Positions 8,982-17,460 of a stretch of 40,702 bases of DNA are shown here, one piece after another. Positions within the stretch are counted from its first letter, which is position 1, and the number at the start of each line of letters is the position of its first letter. Made by a program: the position numbers and the translations under genes. The stretch lies in contig DAHUYD010000036.1 in NCBI GenBank assembly GCA_027315385.1, positions 1 to 40,702 on the forward strand. Reading direction: 5' to 3'. Origin of the DNA: Acidobacterium sp. Lineage in GTDB: Bacteria > Acidobacteriota > Terriglobia > Terriglobales > Acidobacteriaceae. A model generated the notes under the pieces. It did not search any database. It was not told where the DNA came from and was given only the letters and a program-made list of their open reading frames with translations.

Positions 8982-10636
8982 CCTTGCTCCCTCGATGCGG
9001 CAGCGCTCAGCGCGCCAGCATCCAGAATCAGCACGACATTTCCTCGTCCGGAGATGGTCGCGCCCTGATAGAGATTGCCGCTGGACAGAAAATCGATGGG
9101 CTTGACTACGGAGTCCTCGTTGCCAAGAACCTCGGAAACGACAAACACGCCCCGCTCCGTAAGCACGCCCTCGACGTTTTCCGCGCCCAGGCGCAGCGGA
9201 CGATGCTGCAGGACAGACCCGAGATCGACGAGCGGAACCGTTTGCGTACCGTCGACGCGATAGCTGGTACGGCCAGCCAGACGGTGCACTCGATGTTCTT
9301 CGAGGTCGACCAGGCTGTCGATGGCCGAGATCGGCAAAGCATAGGTCTCCTGGCGCAGCCGCAGATAGAGCACCGGCAGCACAGCCATGGTCAGGGGAAA
9401 GTCCATGGAGATGCTCGTGCCGCGGCCCGGTTGTGTCTCGATGCACAAGCGGCCGCGCAGCCTGTCCGTGGTCTGTTTGACCACGTCCATTCCCACCCCG
9501 CGCCCGGAAAGCTCCGATGCCTCTTCCCTGGTGGAAAACCCAGCGCGGAAGATCAGTTCCAGCGCGTCCTGATCGGATAGATGGGCCGCCTGCATTTCGG
9601 TGATGATTCCCTTTTCGATGGCTTTCCGAGTCACCAGCACCCGGTCAATACCCTGACCGTCATCTGAAACCTCAATCCGGACGCGAACGCCCAGGTGAAC
9701 CGCGGCAATGCGCAGTACTCCGGCTGCCGGCTTGCTGGCGCGCCTCCGAACCTCCGGCATTTCGATTCCGTGGTCGAGGCTGTTGCGGACCAGGTGCACG
9801 ATCGGGCCCGACAGCGCATCGACCACCGCCTTGTCGATCTCAACCTCTTCGCCGGCCATTTCGAGACGGACTTCCTTATCCAGCTGGCGCGACACGTCCC
9901 GAACCACGCGTGGCAGTTGCTGGAAGAGCCGCCGGCACGGCTGCATGCGCAGGCTCATTACGCTGCTCTGCAGGTCGCTGACCCGCAGATCCATCTCGCG
10001 GGCGATGCGCATCATATTCTCGTCGTCTTTTCTCAGGCCGCCCAGCGCCGATGTCAACCGGTTGCGGAGCAATACCAGCTCCCCAACCTGATTCATGACC
10101 GCATCCAGGCGCGTGGCATCCACGCGCAGCATTGTTTCCGCGGTGACTGCAGCCCCGGCGGGAGCATTGGGGAGGGCCGCGCCGCCGTGGGATTGCGCGA
10201 TGTGTCCGTCATCGCCGGCCGGAGGTGCCGTGTCTGGAAGAGGCGGCGCCGAATCGACTTCCGCCAGTGCGCGGATTCTGCTGCTCATCTCCGCGGGTCC
10301 GCGGCGCGGCACCTGCTCCTTCGCCAGATCTTCAAACATCTTTCCAATCGTGTCGATGCCGCCCAGAATCGCATCGATGCGCTCCGGCGTTACCGCCAGG
10401 CTATGGGAGCGCAACTTGTCGAGGAGTTCCTCCAGATTATGGGCCCAGTCGACCAGATGCACGGCGTCGAGAAAGCCCGCGCCGCCCTTGATTGTATGAA
10501 AGGCTCTGAATATCGAGGCCAGCGCCTGCTCATCGCTCGGGTCCGATTCGAGCTGAAGCGTATCTTCCTGAGCCTTTTGCAGGAGCTCCCTTGACTCGAC
10601 CAGGTAGTCCTGGAGGATCTCGATGTCCATGGCCAC
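8978..10636 (-). CDS. cheA: Chemotaxis histidine kinase CheA
   Basis: About 552 residues. Domain order: Hpt (~1-105) with phospho-acceptor His47 in FHTIKGGAGFL; a linker with no evident CheY-binding P2 domain; the dimerisation helices (with MNQVGELVLLRNRL); HATPase with NSLDHGIE, DDGQGID and GRGVGMDVV; and a C-terminal CheW-like domain (~410-548). It phosphorylates a response regulator in reply to receptor signals. The likely start is GTG at 10636, six bases after GGGAG, although ATG at 10630 is also possible. It is the first gene of a five-gene overlapping minus-strand operon. The short length fits loss of P2 and is unusual beside classical CheA proteins of about 650 residues. Confidence 0.93.
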   Translation of the reverse strand: MAMDIEILQDYLVESRELLQKAQEDTLQLESDPSDEQALASIFRAFHTIKGGAGFLDAVHLVDWAHNLEELLDKLRSHSLAVTPERIDAILGGIDTIGKMFEDLAKEQVPRRGPAEMSSRIRALAEVDSAPPLPDTAPPAGDDGHIAQSHGGAALPNAPAGAAVTAETMLRVDATRLDAVMNQVGELVLLRNRLTSALGGLRKDDENMMRIAREMDLRVSDLQSSVMSLRMQPCRRLFQQLPRVVRDVSRQLDKEVRLEMAGEEVEIDKAVVDALSGPIVHLVRNSLDHGIEMPEVRRRASKPAAGVLRIAAVHLGVRVRIEVSDDGQGIDRVLVTRKAIEKGIITEMQAAHLSDQDALELIFRAGFSTREEASELSGRGVGMDVVKQTTDRLRGRLCIETQPGRGTSISMDFPLTMAVLPVLYLRLRQETYALPISAIDSLVDLEEHRVHRLAGRTSYRVDGTQTVPLVDLGSVLQHRPLRLGAENVEGVLTERGVFVVSEVLGNEDSVVKPIDFLSSGNLYQGATISGRGNVVLILDAGALSAAASREQG

Positions 10637-10993
10637 GTCCCGCTCCCTATATCGACCAGGATAGGGGTGGCATTAAGCGCTGGAGGTATCCTGCGCGCGA
10701 CCGGAGAAGCGTGGGATGGCAGCCCCCCCGGGGACCATGCAATGGTTCATCCAGCGACGCATGCTCAATGGCGAAACGCCCTCACGGCGAATCCGGAGCT
10801 TAACTTGCGTTTTTGGCGCGGTCACAGCACGCTGAACCCCCGGTCCAATTTGCCAGGGCCACAGATTCCTTTGTCTTTTCTCATTTCAGAACTAGAATTC
10901 AGAGAGACTCGCGACGATCCATCCTGGGGAAGCAAGAAGGGATGGTCCATCAACGTTCCCGGTCGTGGGCGGCGTTAGTCCTCTAGCTTGTTC
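10637..10993. other. Divergent intergenic region, cheA / psd
   Basis: A 357-base gap between divergent operons. It must hold the promoters for cheA (minus) and psd (plus). I can propose only the plus-strand one, listed separately. There is no convincing coding potential on either strand and no tRNA-like or repeat structure. Confidence 0.5.
10870..10898 (+). promoter_or_regulatory. Possible sigma70-type promoter for psd
   Basis: TTGTCT (10871-10876) and TAGAAT (10893-10898) are separated by 16 bases and match the housekeeping consensus at 4 and 5 of 6 positions. The pair lies about 95 bases before the psd start. A motif this short can occur by chance. Confidence 0.3.
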
Positions 10994-11659
10994 ATGGTGA
11001 GAGACGGATATTTCTACGGGCTGGCTCTGGCGGCGGTGGCCGGCATGGCGTGGGCTCTGGCGGGCTGGCCGGGGGCGATCGTGCCGCTGCTGCTCGCGGC
11101 GTTCTTTTTGTGGTTCTTTCGCGATCCTGAGCGCGCAATTCCCGGCGGACCGGGGCAGATTGTGTCGCCGGCCGACGGGAGGGTAACCGAAGTGACACGC
11201 CTTCTGACGCCGGCAGGGGAACAGCAGCGGGTGAGCATCTTTCTCAGCGTATTCGACGTGCACGTGAACCGATCTCCGGTGGCAGGGGTGGTGCGCGAGG
11301 TGCGATATCGGAAGGGCGAGTATCTCAATGCGCTGAATCCGGATTCGGCAGTGCGGAATGAGCAGAACCTGGCGGTCGTGGATTGCGATGAAGGATACCA
11401 GGTTCAATTTGTGCAGATTGCGGGATTACTGGCGCGGCGTATCGTGTTTGCGAAGCGTGTGGGCGACCGATTGCGACGCGGCGAGCGCGTGGGACTGATC
11501 AAATTCGGCTCGCGCACTGATCTGCTCCTGCCAGGACATGCCGAGGTGATGGTGAAGGTGGGCGACCGGGTGCGGGGCGGCGCGAGCATCGTAGCGCAGG
11601 TCAGCGCTGCCGAGGCGGAGCCCCCCCCGGGAAAAGAGTTGGCGGAGTTGCGGGTGTGA
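10994..11659 (+). CDS. psd: Phosphatidylserine decarboxylase
   Basis: About 221 residues, the short type. One or two N-terminal hydrophobic segments (~8-40, ending LWFFRDPER) are followed by the conserved block IVSPADGRV, then [14 protein letters not shown], and a C-terminal [11 protein letters not shown]. The GS pair in that motif is the self-cleavage site that forms the pyruvoyl cofactor. It converts phosphatidylserine to phosphatidylethanolamine at the inner membrane. ATG at 10994 is chosen over a TTG two codons earlier; neither has a clear Shine-Dalgarno. It overlaps pssA by 4 bases (GTGA), so the last two steps of phosphatidylethanolamine synthesis are made from one transcript. Confidence 0.93.
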   Translation: MVRDGYFYGLALAAVAGMAWALAGWPGAIVPLLLAAFFLWFFRDPERAIPGGPGQIVSPADGRVTEVTRLLTPAGEQQRVSIFLSVFDVHVNRSPVAGVVREVRYRKGEYLNALNPDSAVRNEQNLAVVDCDEGYQVQFVQIAGLLARRIVFAKRVGDRLRRGERVGLIKFGSRTDLLLPGHAEVMVKVGDRVRGGASIVAQVSAAEAEPPPGKELAELRV

Positions 11660-12564
11660 GCAGCGGCGAGCAGCGGTTCCTGCGGGGGATTCCAGGGTTG
11701 AGGGCAAGCGAAGGTCCGCGCCCCAGACCGCGTCCGCATGGGATGTATCTGCTGCCGTCAATGTTCACGGCGATGAACATCGCGCTCGGGTTCTATGCGA
11801 TTCTGCAAAGCCTCGAGGGGTCGGCGGAGGCACCGCACTTCTTCGATCACGCGGCCATTGCGATTCTGTTTGCGATTCCGTTCGACGCGCTGGATGGGCG
11901 GATTGCGCGGCTGACGAACACCGCCAGCGATTTCGGCCGCGAACTCGATTCTCTGGCCGACGTGATCACCTATGGCGTGGCCCCGGCACTCCTGGCATTC
12001 TCCTGGGGATTCCGGTCGCTGCCGGAGCTGATGCCCCCGGATTATCGAGTGCGGCTGGTGCAGTTCGGCGGCTTTGTCTGTTTTTTGTTCCTGCTGTGCG
12101 GAGCGAGCCGGCTGGCGCGATTCAACATCAGCGTGAATCCTGTGCCGAAGAATCCGGGGCGGCCCGGGCGAAAGTATTTTGTCGGGATGCCGATTCCGGC
12201 GGCGGCGGGCGTGATCGCCGCCATTGTTCATGCGTTCGTGGGCTGGCCGATCTTCACGTGGTGGGTAGCCATGATCTGGGCGGTAGTGGTCGGGTTCATC
12301 GGATTTCTGATGGTGAGCACCTGGCGCTTCTGGAGCGGCAAGGAGATCAATTTGACGGGGCGGCAGCCGATCCGGCTGGTGGTCCTGTTCGGGCTTAGTA
12401 TTTATCTGCTGGTGTTCTTCTCGCGCGAAGTGCTGCTGGTGCTGGCCTTCGCCTATTTATTTTCCGGGGTGATCGCGCGGTTGGCGTACTCGTGGCAGCG
12501 GCGGCATCATCGGCCGCCAGTAAACCACCCGAACGACCCCGGGGCTCCGATGGAAGGATTTTGA
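11656..12564 (+). CDS. pssA: CDP-diacylglycerol--serine O-phosphatidyltransferase
   Basis: About 302 residues with roughly eight hydrophobic segments. It holds the CDP-alcohol phosphatidyltransferase signature DG..AR........G...D...D as [19 protein letters not shown], with the last Asp in the following SLAD. It makes phosphatidylserine, which the upstream psd product decarboxylates. The start is GTG at 11656, overlapping the psd stop; the ~35 residues before the first membrane segment are not conserved-looking, and an internal ATG near MYLLPSMF is a possible alternative. The polar, His/Arg/Pro-rich C-terminus is cytoplasmic. Confidence 0.9.
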   Translation: MSSGEQRFLRGIPGLRASEGPRPRPRPHGMYLLPSMFTAMNIALGFYAILQSLEGSAEAPHFFDHAAIAILFAIPFDALDGRIARLTNTASDFGRELDSLADVITYGVAPALLAFSWGFRSLPELMPPDYRVRLVQFGGFVCFLFLLCGASRLARFNISVNPVPKNPGRPGRKYFVGMPIPAAAGVIAAIVHAFVGWPIFTWWVAMIWAVVVGFIGFLMVSTWRFWSGKEINLTGRQPIRLVVLFGLSIYLLVFFSREVLLVLAFAYLFSGVIARLAYSWQRRHHRPPVNHPNDPGAPMEGF

Positions 12565-12567
12565 AGC

Positions 12568-13653
12568 GTGACGGAAACGGCGAAGATTGTGATTGTCGGC
12601 GCGGGCTCGCTGCGCGGCAAGGAACTGAACGATGTGCTCACCGAGTCGCCCTTTGCCGGTGCCGACTTTCAGCTGATGGACGATGCGGAAGAACTGGGCA
12701 CGCTGGAGTCAGTGGGCGACGAAGTGACATTCATCCGGCGCATCGAGCCATCCTCGTTTGAGCGCGCGGATTTTGTTTTCTTTGCGGGCGACGAGGCGCT
12801 GACGAAGCGGCACTGGGCGGATGCCCATCGCGCCGGGGCCAGCGTGGTGGATATGTCGGGTGCGCTGGAGGGACAGCCGGGCGTGCTGGTCCGCGCCCCC
12901 TGGGTGGAAGACGAGCTGGGTGGGAATCCGGAGCAGGTGGCCCCCGGGCTTCCACCCCGCCGCTCGGGCGCGTCGGGAGGTCCGGGGCTCGAAACTGCGG
13001 CGGTGGTCCCATCGCATCCGGTGGCTCTGACGCTGGCGCTGCTGCTGGGGCGCATGGCGCAGGCGGCGCCCGTGCGAAGCGCATGGGCCACCGTGCTGGA
13101 ACCGGCGTCGCAATATGGGCGCACTGCGATGGATGAACTCCACCAGCAAACAGTGAAGCTGCTCAATTTTCAGGATCTTCCCAAACTGGTCTACGACACG
13201 CAGGTGGCGTTCAATACCACCCCCGTCTTCGGCGAGTCGGCGCAGTTCAGCCTGGCTGAGGCCGAGACCCGCATGCGGCGCCACTACGCGTTGCTGGCAG
13301 GCGCGCGACTGCCGTTGGCGGGCATTCAGGCGGTGCACGCGCCGGTGTTTCACGGCTACGGGATCTCGCTTGCCGTGGAGATGCAGCATCCGGTGTCGCT
13401 GGATCAGATGGAGGCTTCGCTGGCCGGCGAACACGTGGATGTGAGCACCGCCGACGGCGATCCACCCACCAATCTGAGCGTGGCCGGGCAGCCGGAGATT
13501 CAGGTGCGGGCGCGACCGCAGGGCGGCCACGATCCGAATGGAACACAGTTCTGGATCTGGGCCGGCCTGGATAACCTGCGCATCGCGGCGCTGAATGCGC
13601 TGGCGTGCGCGGTTGAGCTGAACCGGTTGAGGCCGCACGGCAAGGTGCAGTAA
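12568..13653 (+). CDS. Aspartate-semialdehyde dehydrogenase-like protein lacking the catalytic Cys
   Basis: About 361 residues. An N-terminal Rossmann motif (IVIVGAGSLRGKEL) and a C-terminal dimerisation domain ending DNLRIAALNALA show membership of the Asd/ArgC family. The segment aligned with the active-site NPNCST of true Asd reads VVPSHPVALTLAL, so Cys appears to be absent. This resembles USG-1-type paralogues, whose role is not established. A proline/glycine-rich insert (around GLPPRRSGASG) precedes this site. The start is GTG at 12568, three bases after pssA, so it is the third gene of the psd-pssA operon. An enzyme of lysine/threonine biosynthesis is unlikely. Confidence 0.8.
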   Translation: MTETAKIVIVGAGSLRGKELNDVLTESPFAGADFQLMDDAEELGTLESVGDEVTFIRRIEPSSFERADFVFFAGDEALTKRHWADAHRAGASVVDMSGALEGQPGVLVRAPWVEDELGGNPEQVAPGLPPRRSGASGGPGLETAAVVPSHPVALTLALLLGRMAQAAPVRSAWATVLEPASQYGRTAMDELHQQTVKLLNFQDLPKLVYDTQVAFNTTPVFGESAQFSLAEAETRMRRHYALLAGARLPLAGIQAVHAPVFHGYGISLAVEMQHPVSLDQMEASLAGEHVDVSTADGDPPTNLSVAGQPEIQVRARPQGGHDPNGTQFWIWAGLDNLRIAALNALACAVELNRLRPHGKVQ

Positions 13654-13680
13654 GGGAACCTGTCTTCAGGCGAGCCGGAT

Positions 13681-13935
13681 TTAGCCCTCCGGCAGGGTCA
13701 TCGAAACAGAGGACGGTTCAGCGGCCGGTGTATCGATCGTTTTCGCGCTGTTGCTGCCCGCCCTCATCGGCACCGGCCCGATACTCATGGGCACGACGGT
13801 GAGGAGCTGGCGCGAAATGGTTTCCAGCACCTCCAGCAACTCTCTTCTGGCCTTTAACCGGTCAATCTCCGCATCTATCTCGCTGATGCCGACACGCGCC
13901 TCGGCGGCAGCCTGCTCAAAAACAATGTGTCTCAT
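13681..13935 (-). CDS. Small coiled-coil hypothetical protein
   Basis: About 84 residues. The first half (VGISEIDAEIDRLKARRELL and following residues) has heptad-like spacing and would form a helical hairpin or coiled coil; the C-terminus is Ser/Pro/Thr-rich and probably disordered. No signal peptide or membrane segment. The ATG at 13935 has GGAG 8 bases upstream and is preferred to the ATG at 13995. It is convergent with the Asd-like gene, ending 27 bases from it; a GCCGGA...TCCGGC inverted repeat spans its stop codon. Function unknown. Confidence 0.65.
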   Translation of the reverse strand: MRHIVFEQAAAEARVGISEIDAEIDRLKARRELLEVLETISRQLLTVVPMSIGPVPMRAGSNSAKTIDTPAAEPSSVSMTLPEG

Positions 13936-14151
13936 CGAAACTCCAGTAACCCACGGGCGGAGTGCGGAACGGAACGGGAGGAGTGCGGAAAGCAATTCCG
14001 AACAGAACTCATTTCCAAACAGAATACGGTATCACTGGAGGGATGGTCAGCAAAAGCCGAGGGTCGGCCGCAATGGGCAGAGTGGAACCCGCGCCCAGGC
14101 GCACTGGCCCGTCTTCAATGGGGGTCGCCCAGGTCCAGCGGGGCGTCAGCT

Positions 14152-15150
14152 TCAGCGGTCTTTGGAGTGGGTCGTGAAGCCGCGCAGGATGAACTCCTGA
14201 ATGATGGCGTTCGTCATCCTGCCTCCGGTCGCTACCAGATCGTACTGAAGGAACGTACCGGCGTCGCGATTCGTTGACGGAGCGTACGCCTCGGCAAGTG
14301 AGCCTGCGGCTGCATCGCCTCCAATGCTGGAGTAATTCGGCTGCCAGCGGCCATTGTCACCCTTGCAGATGAAAGGAGCGGCGAGCGCGTGGAAGAGGCG
14401 AGAGCGCGTCGTGCCTGTGCCCTTGTAGAAGTAGCGCGGATCCTGATGGAGAAGCGAAGGCAGGACTGCGCCACCCATTAAAACGTCGGCGAAGGCTGTG
14501 GTGTAGTCCGCTCCAAAACGTTCCGCGTAACCGCCTGCACCCTCCCGGTAATCCGGCGTATCGCCGGCCTGCTGCATACCGGCGAGCAACGCTGCCCCCG
14601 CGAAGTTCACGGGGTCGGTTTCCGCATGGAGCGCGAGTGAGTACTTGAGTTTCGTAGTGAGCGGCGCGGGATGCGTATCGTAGACGACGTAGAAATTGGG
14701 GACGAACCCCAGAACGCGCTGCTGCTCCTCGAGCCTGACCTGTTCAGTGGCGAGTTGTACCGGGGAGGCGTAGACCGTGATTGAGGTGACGCCGCCCGAG
14801 AGGATGAGGCGGATTGTCGGCAGCATGACGAACTGGTCCGGCTGGACATCAATCGTCTGCGATTGCCAGTCGGCATAATTTTGCGCACGCACGCTGATCG
14901 TATAAGAGCCAGGGGCGACGCCGGAGAAATCGAAACCTCCGGTATCGCTGGTTGTGACGCTGCGCGGCTGCGCCGAAGCGGGCCCGGCAAGCACGACCAC
15001 AGCCCCGGGAATAACAGCGTCCTGTGCGTCGGTCACTGTGCCGCTGATGTCACCCGCCGGCGCCACAGGCGCGGGAGCCTGCTGCGCAAAGGATGCTGAG
15101 CTCAATGCAATTCCGGTGAGAAATGATGCAAAAAAACGAAAGATTGTCAT
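14152..15150 (-). CDS. Secreted protein with carboxypeptidase-regulatory-like (CarboxypepD_reg) domain
   Basis: About 332 residues. A signal peptide (residues 1-23, ending SFAQ) is followed by an Ala/Pro stretch and a beta-sandwich regulatory domain at ~35-115 (GTVTDAQDAVIPGAVVVL ... GVAPGSYTISVRA). The C-terminal ~200 residues contain FVPNFYVVYD and HQDPRYFYKGTGTTRSR and look like a secreted or outer-membrane-associated region; I do not recognise a named family for it. CarboxypepD_reg domains commonly begin acidobacterial TonB-dependent receptors, but no plug or barrel is present here. The start at 15150 is preceded by AGGGA; an earlier ATG at 15186 would spoil the signal peptide. Confidence 0.78.
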   Translation of the reverse strand: MTIFRFFASFLTGIALSSASFAQQAPAPVAPAGDISGTVTDAQDAVIPGAVVVLAGPASAQPRSVTTSDTGGFDFSGVAPGSYTISVRAQNYADWQSQTIDVQPDQFVMLPTIRLILSGGVTSITVYASPVQLATEQVRLEEQQRVLGFVPNFYVVYDTHPAPLTTKLKYSLALHAETDPVNFAGAALLAGMQQAGDTPDYREGAGGYAERFGADYTTAFADVLMGGAVLPSLLHQDPRYFYKGTGTTRSRLFHALAAPFICKGDNGRWQPNYSSIGGDAAAGSLAEAYAPSTNRDAGTFLQYDLVATGGRMTNAIIQEFILRGFTTHSKDR

Positions 15151-15638
15151 ACTCGTCCCTCGATACCTATCAGGCCAAATGAGCAACGGTGTTAGTGATG
15201 CGGGGGCAGTGGGCTGGATTCAATTTCAGTGCGCGCGAGAAAGCCTTGAATCGAGTCTTCACATTTCCTGTAACGCCGGGAGCGGAGGGATCGTTTCAGA
15301 AGATATGACCTGTCATCCCGCTGCTGATGAGAAGGACCAGGTCGGCGCAGCTTTCGCGCCTGGGGAAGTCCCCGTCCCGAGGCGCGGAACGGGGACCGCG
15401 AATCGGCCAACCGGAATCGTTGGCGGGCTCCTGCCCATCGTGTAGTTCCGCATGACGCCGTTCCGCTTCAGCAGAACTCATGCAGGGGAAACGGCAAAAA
15501 CCCTGCGCCACGCCGCGGCAGTCGCTTGATTCGTTGGATGCGCCGGGATCGCCCAGCAGTAACTGGCAGCTATTCGCCCCGCATAATAGCCCTGCTGGAC
15601 GAGAGCTTTGCAGTTCTGCGCCGCGGGGCTGTCAATGG
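15151..15638. other. 488-base intergenic region
   Basis: No convincing gene. It holds an inverted repeat GTCCCCGT...ACGGGGAC at 15368-15396, without a T tract, so a terminator is not supported. A 61-codon minus-strand ORF (15478-15663) overlaps the methyltransferase end and has no family resemblance I can see. Confidence 0.4.
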
Positions 15639-16253
15639 TTACCACTTCCTGCGAACCACCCACGTGGTCATCGCGCGCAGATCCCGAACGATGGTTGTCC
15701 TCAGGGGATCGACGAGACTGCCCATTTTTTCAGTGAGTGAGTCGAGCAGCGCTTCATCCACGAGGTACCTTTCGGAGCCGTCGGGCAATCGATAACGGCG
15801 CCCGCCCAGGTTCACAATCTGGTGCCGGATGCCGATGGACGACGCCAAACGGCAGAAGAAGAGCCCACCGGGCCTCAGCGTGCGCCACGATCCCTGGAGC
15901 ATGACTTCGAAGTGGGCATCGTCCCGCGCGAAATGAAGGACCGCACTGCTGATGACCACATCGGCGCAGGCGTCGTCGAAAGACATCTGTTCCACCAACT
16001 CAATGCGAAAGTTGGATTCCGGGAGCGCGGGCGCAAGGTCGCGCGCCATCTGGCACACTTGCTCCATCTGCTCCGGATTCGAATCGGCCGCATAGACCTC
16101 GTACCCCTGACGCAGGAGGTACACGAGATTCCTGCCGGAGCCGCATCCGGCATCGAGAACCCGCATTCCAGGCAGAATGCGGCCCTTCAGAAGCTGGTCG
16201 AAAAGATAGATGTCGATTTGGCCGAACTGTTCCTGGAAATCGGATATTTTCAT
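15639..16253 (-). CDS. Class I SAM-dependent methyltransferase
   Basis: About 204 residues. Motif I is VLDAGCGSGRNLVYL (residues ~33-47), followed by the acidic end of strand 2 (VYAADSNPEQ), motif II-like ADVVISSAVLHF, and a motif III region LRPGGLFFCRL. It is a cytosolic small-molecule or peptide methyltransferase of unknown substrate, similar in layout to UbiE/Tam-type proteins. The ATG at 16253 has only a weak upstream purine stretch. No partner gene lies adjacent; the next minus-strand gene is about 490 bases downstream. Confidence 0.83.
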   Translation of the reverse strand: MKISDFQEQFGQIDIYLFDQLLKGRILPGMRVLDAGCGSGRNLVYLLRQGYEVYAADSNPEQMEQVCQMARDLAPALPESNFRIELVEQMSFDDACADVVISSAVLHFARDDAHFEVMLQGSWRTLRPGGLFFCRLASSIGIRHQIVNLGGRRYRLPDGSERYLVDEALLDSLTEKMGSLVDPLRTTIVRDLRAMTTWVVRRKW

Positions 16254-16653
16254 AGCCGCTGCTCATTCGCTTGCTGCCGAAGGAGAGGCATCGGGTGAAG
16301 ATTACTGCGTCCCCTCTTGTTCGGGCAGCCAGATCAAACTATATCCAACGGAGGCGAAAATAAAGAGAACGAAGCGCTCCGGCGTCTCCGATTTCTCCGC
16401 CGCTGTCGATCAACGCTTCTGACGTTGTCCAATTCCTGCAGGCTTCCCGCCTTATCGTCCAGGTTTTCCACGAGGGGTCAAAGATTTCTGACGCGAGGCG
16501 CGGCAGCGCCCCGCCGCCCCGGCAAATCAGCAGCATTCTTCGTTTTCCTGGTGGCACATGAATTGCGAGTGTAGTTCTGGTTTTTGAACAGTGGAGTGGT
16601 GTCTTCCGCTTCATGCGCAAAGGCCGGATACCCGTTTCAACAAGGTGCCGATC
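16254..16653. other. 400-base divergent intergenic region
   Basis: Gap between the methyltransferase (minus) and the LuxR-type regulator (plus). Open frames here show no family resemblance, signal peptide or good ribosome-binding site. Promoters for both neighbours are expected, but no motif stands out. Confidence 0.4.
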
Positions 16654-17460
16654 GTGAGCCAGACTGCTACCGACATCCACTCTGCCGTTTTCCATCGCCC
16701 GCAGATCGCCGTTGGAACCAAACAAGCAAAGTCGATCGCCATGTTCTCTGCGCGGATTCGCATCGTGATCGCAAGCAGCCAGGGGCTGCTGCGCGAAGGT
16801 ATCCGCGAACTGCTGAGAATCAGAAGGGAAATCGAGGTCCTTGCCGACGCGGCCAACCTAACGGATGGAATTGAAATCGCAGTTGCGCGACGCCCTGACA
16901 TTCTGCTCGCGGATGTGTCTCTCAACAATTACGGGGAGTTGCGGGATATCCGGGAAGCTGCAGCAGGACTGCTGCCCACGCGCGTTCTGCTTCTGACAGA
17001 TACGAATTCGGAGCCGGAGGTATCACACTTGTTTGTCGCGGGTATCAGCGGGATTCTATTGAGGCGATCTGTCACAGCAAAAGTATTGGTAACGGCTCTT
17101 TCGGCAGTGATGGCCGGGGAACGCCGGTTCGGAGAAGCCCGGCCCCCCACACTGGCGAAATGCCCAAAAGCGTTCGGCGGCCCCACAAAGCCACGCCTTC
17201 CGTATTCCCTCACGCCTCGCGAGGTGGAGATTCTGACGGTCGTGATGCGTGGCTATACCAACGGACAAATTGCACGGGAATTCGTCATCAGCATACAAAC
17301 TGTTAAGCACCACATCAGCAACATCTTCGATAAAACCGGAGTGGATACCCGCCTGGAGCTGGCTCTGTTCGCACACCATCATCACCTGCTCGAAACTCCG
17401 GAACTGGGGCAGGAGCCTTGGGCTCGATCGCAATTCGCTCGTCAGCGCGATATCGCGTAA
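16654..17460 (+). CDS. LuxR/NarL-type transcriptional regulator with eroded receiver domain
   Basis: About 268 residues from GTG 16654, which has AAGGTG upstream. ATG at 16741 (beginning MFSARIRIVIASSQGLLREG) is an equally sensible start; ATG 16591 is less likely. The receiver (~30-150) keeps the acceptor-like Asp in LLADVSLNNYG, but the acidic pair is replaced (IVIASSQG) and the conserved Lys is Arg (ILLRRSV). The C-terminal HTH (~185-250) is intact: LTPREVEILTVVMRGYTNGQ, then IAREFVISIQTVKHHISNIF. It is a DNA-binding regulator that may not depend on phosphorylation. Its last 19 bases overlap the convergent gene that ends at 17442. Confidence 0.83.
   Translation: MSQTATDIHSAVFHRPQIAVGTKQAKSIAMFSARIRIVIASSQGLLREGIRELLRIRREIEVLADAANLTDGIEIAVARRPDILLADVSLNNYGELRDIREAAAGLLPTRVLLLTDTNSEPEVSHLFVAGISGILLRRSVTAKVLVTALSAVMAGERRFGEARPPTLAKCPKAFGGPTKPRLPYSLTPREVEILTVVMRGYTNGQIAREFVISIQTVKHHISNIFDKTGVDTRLELALFAHHHHLLETPELGQEPWARSQFARQRDIA

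Noticed and set aside
15478-15663. 61-codon minus-strand ORF downstream of the methyltransferase
   Set aside because: Overlaps the methyltransferase end, with no recognisable family or ribosome-binding site.
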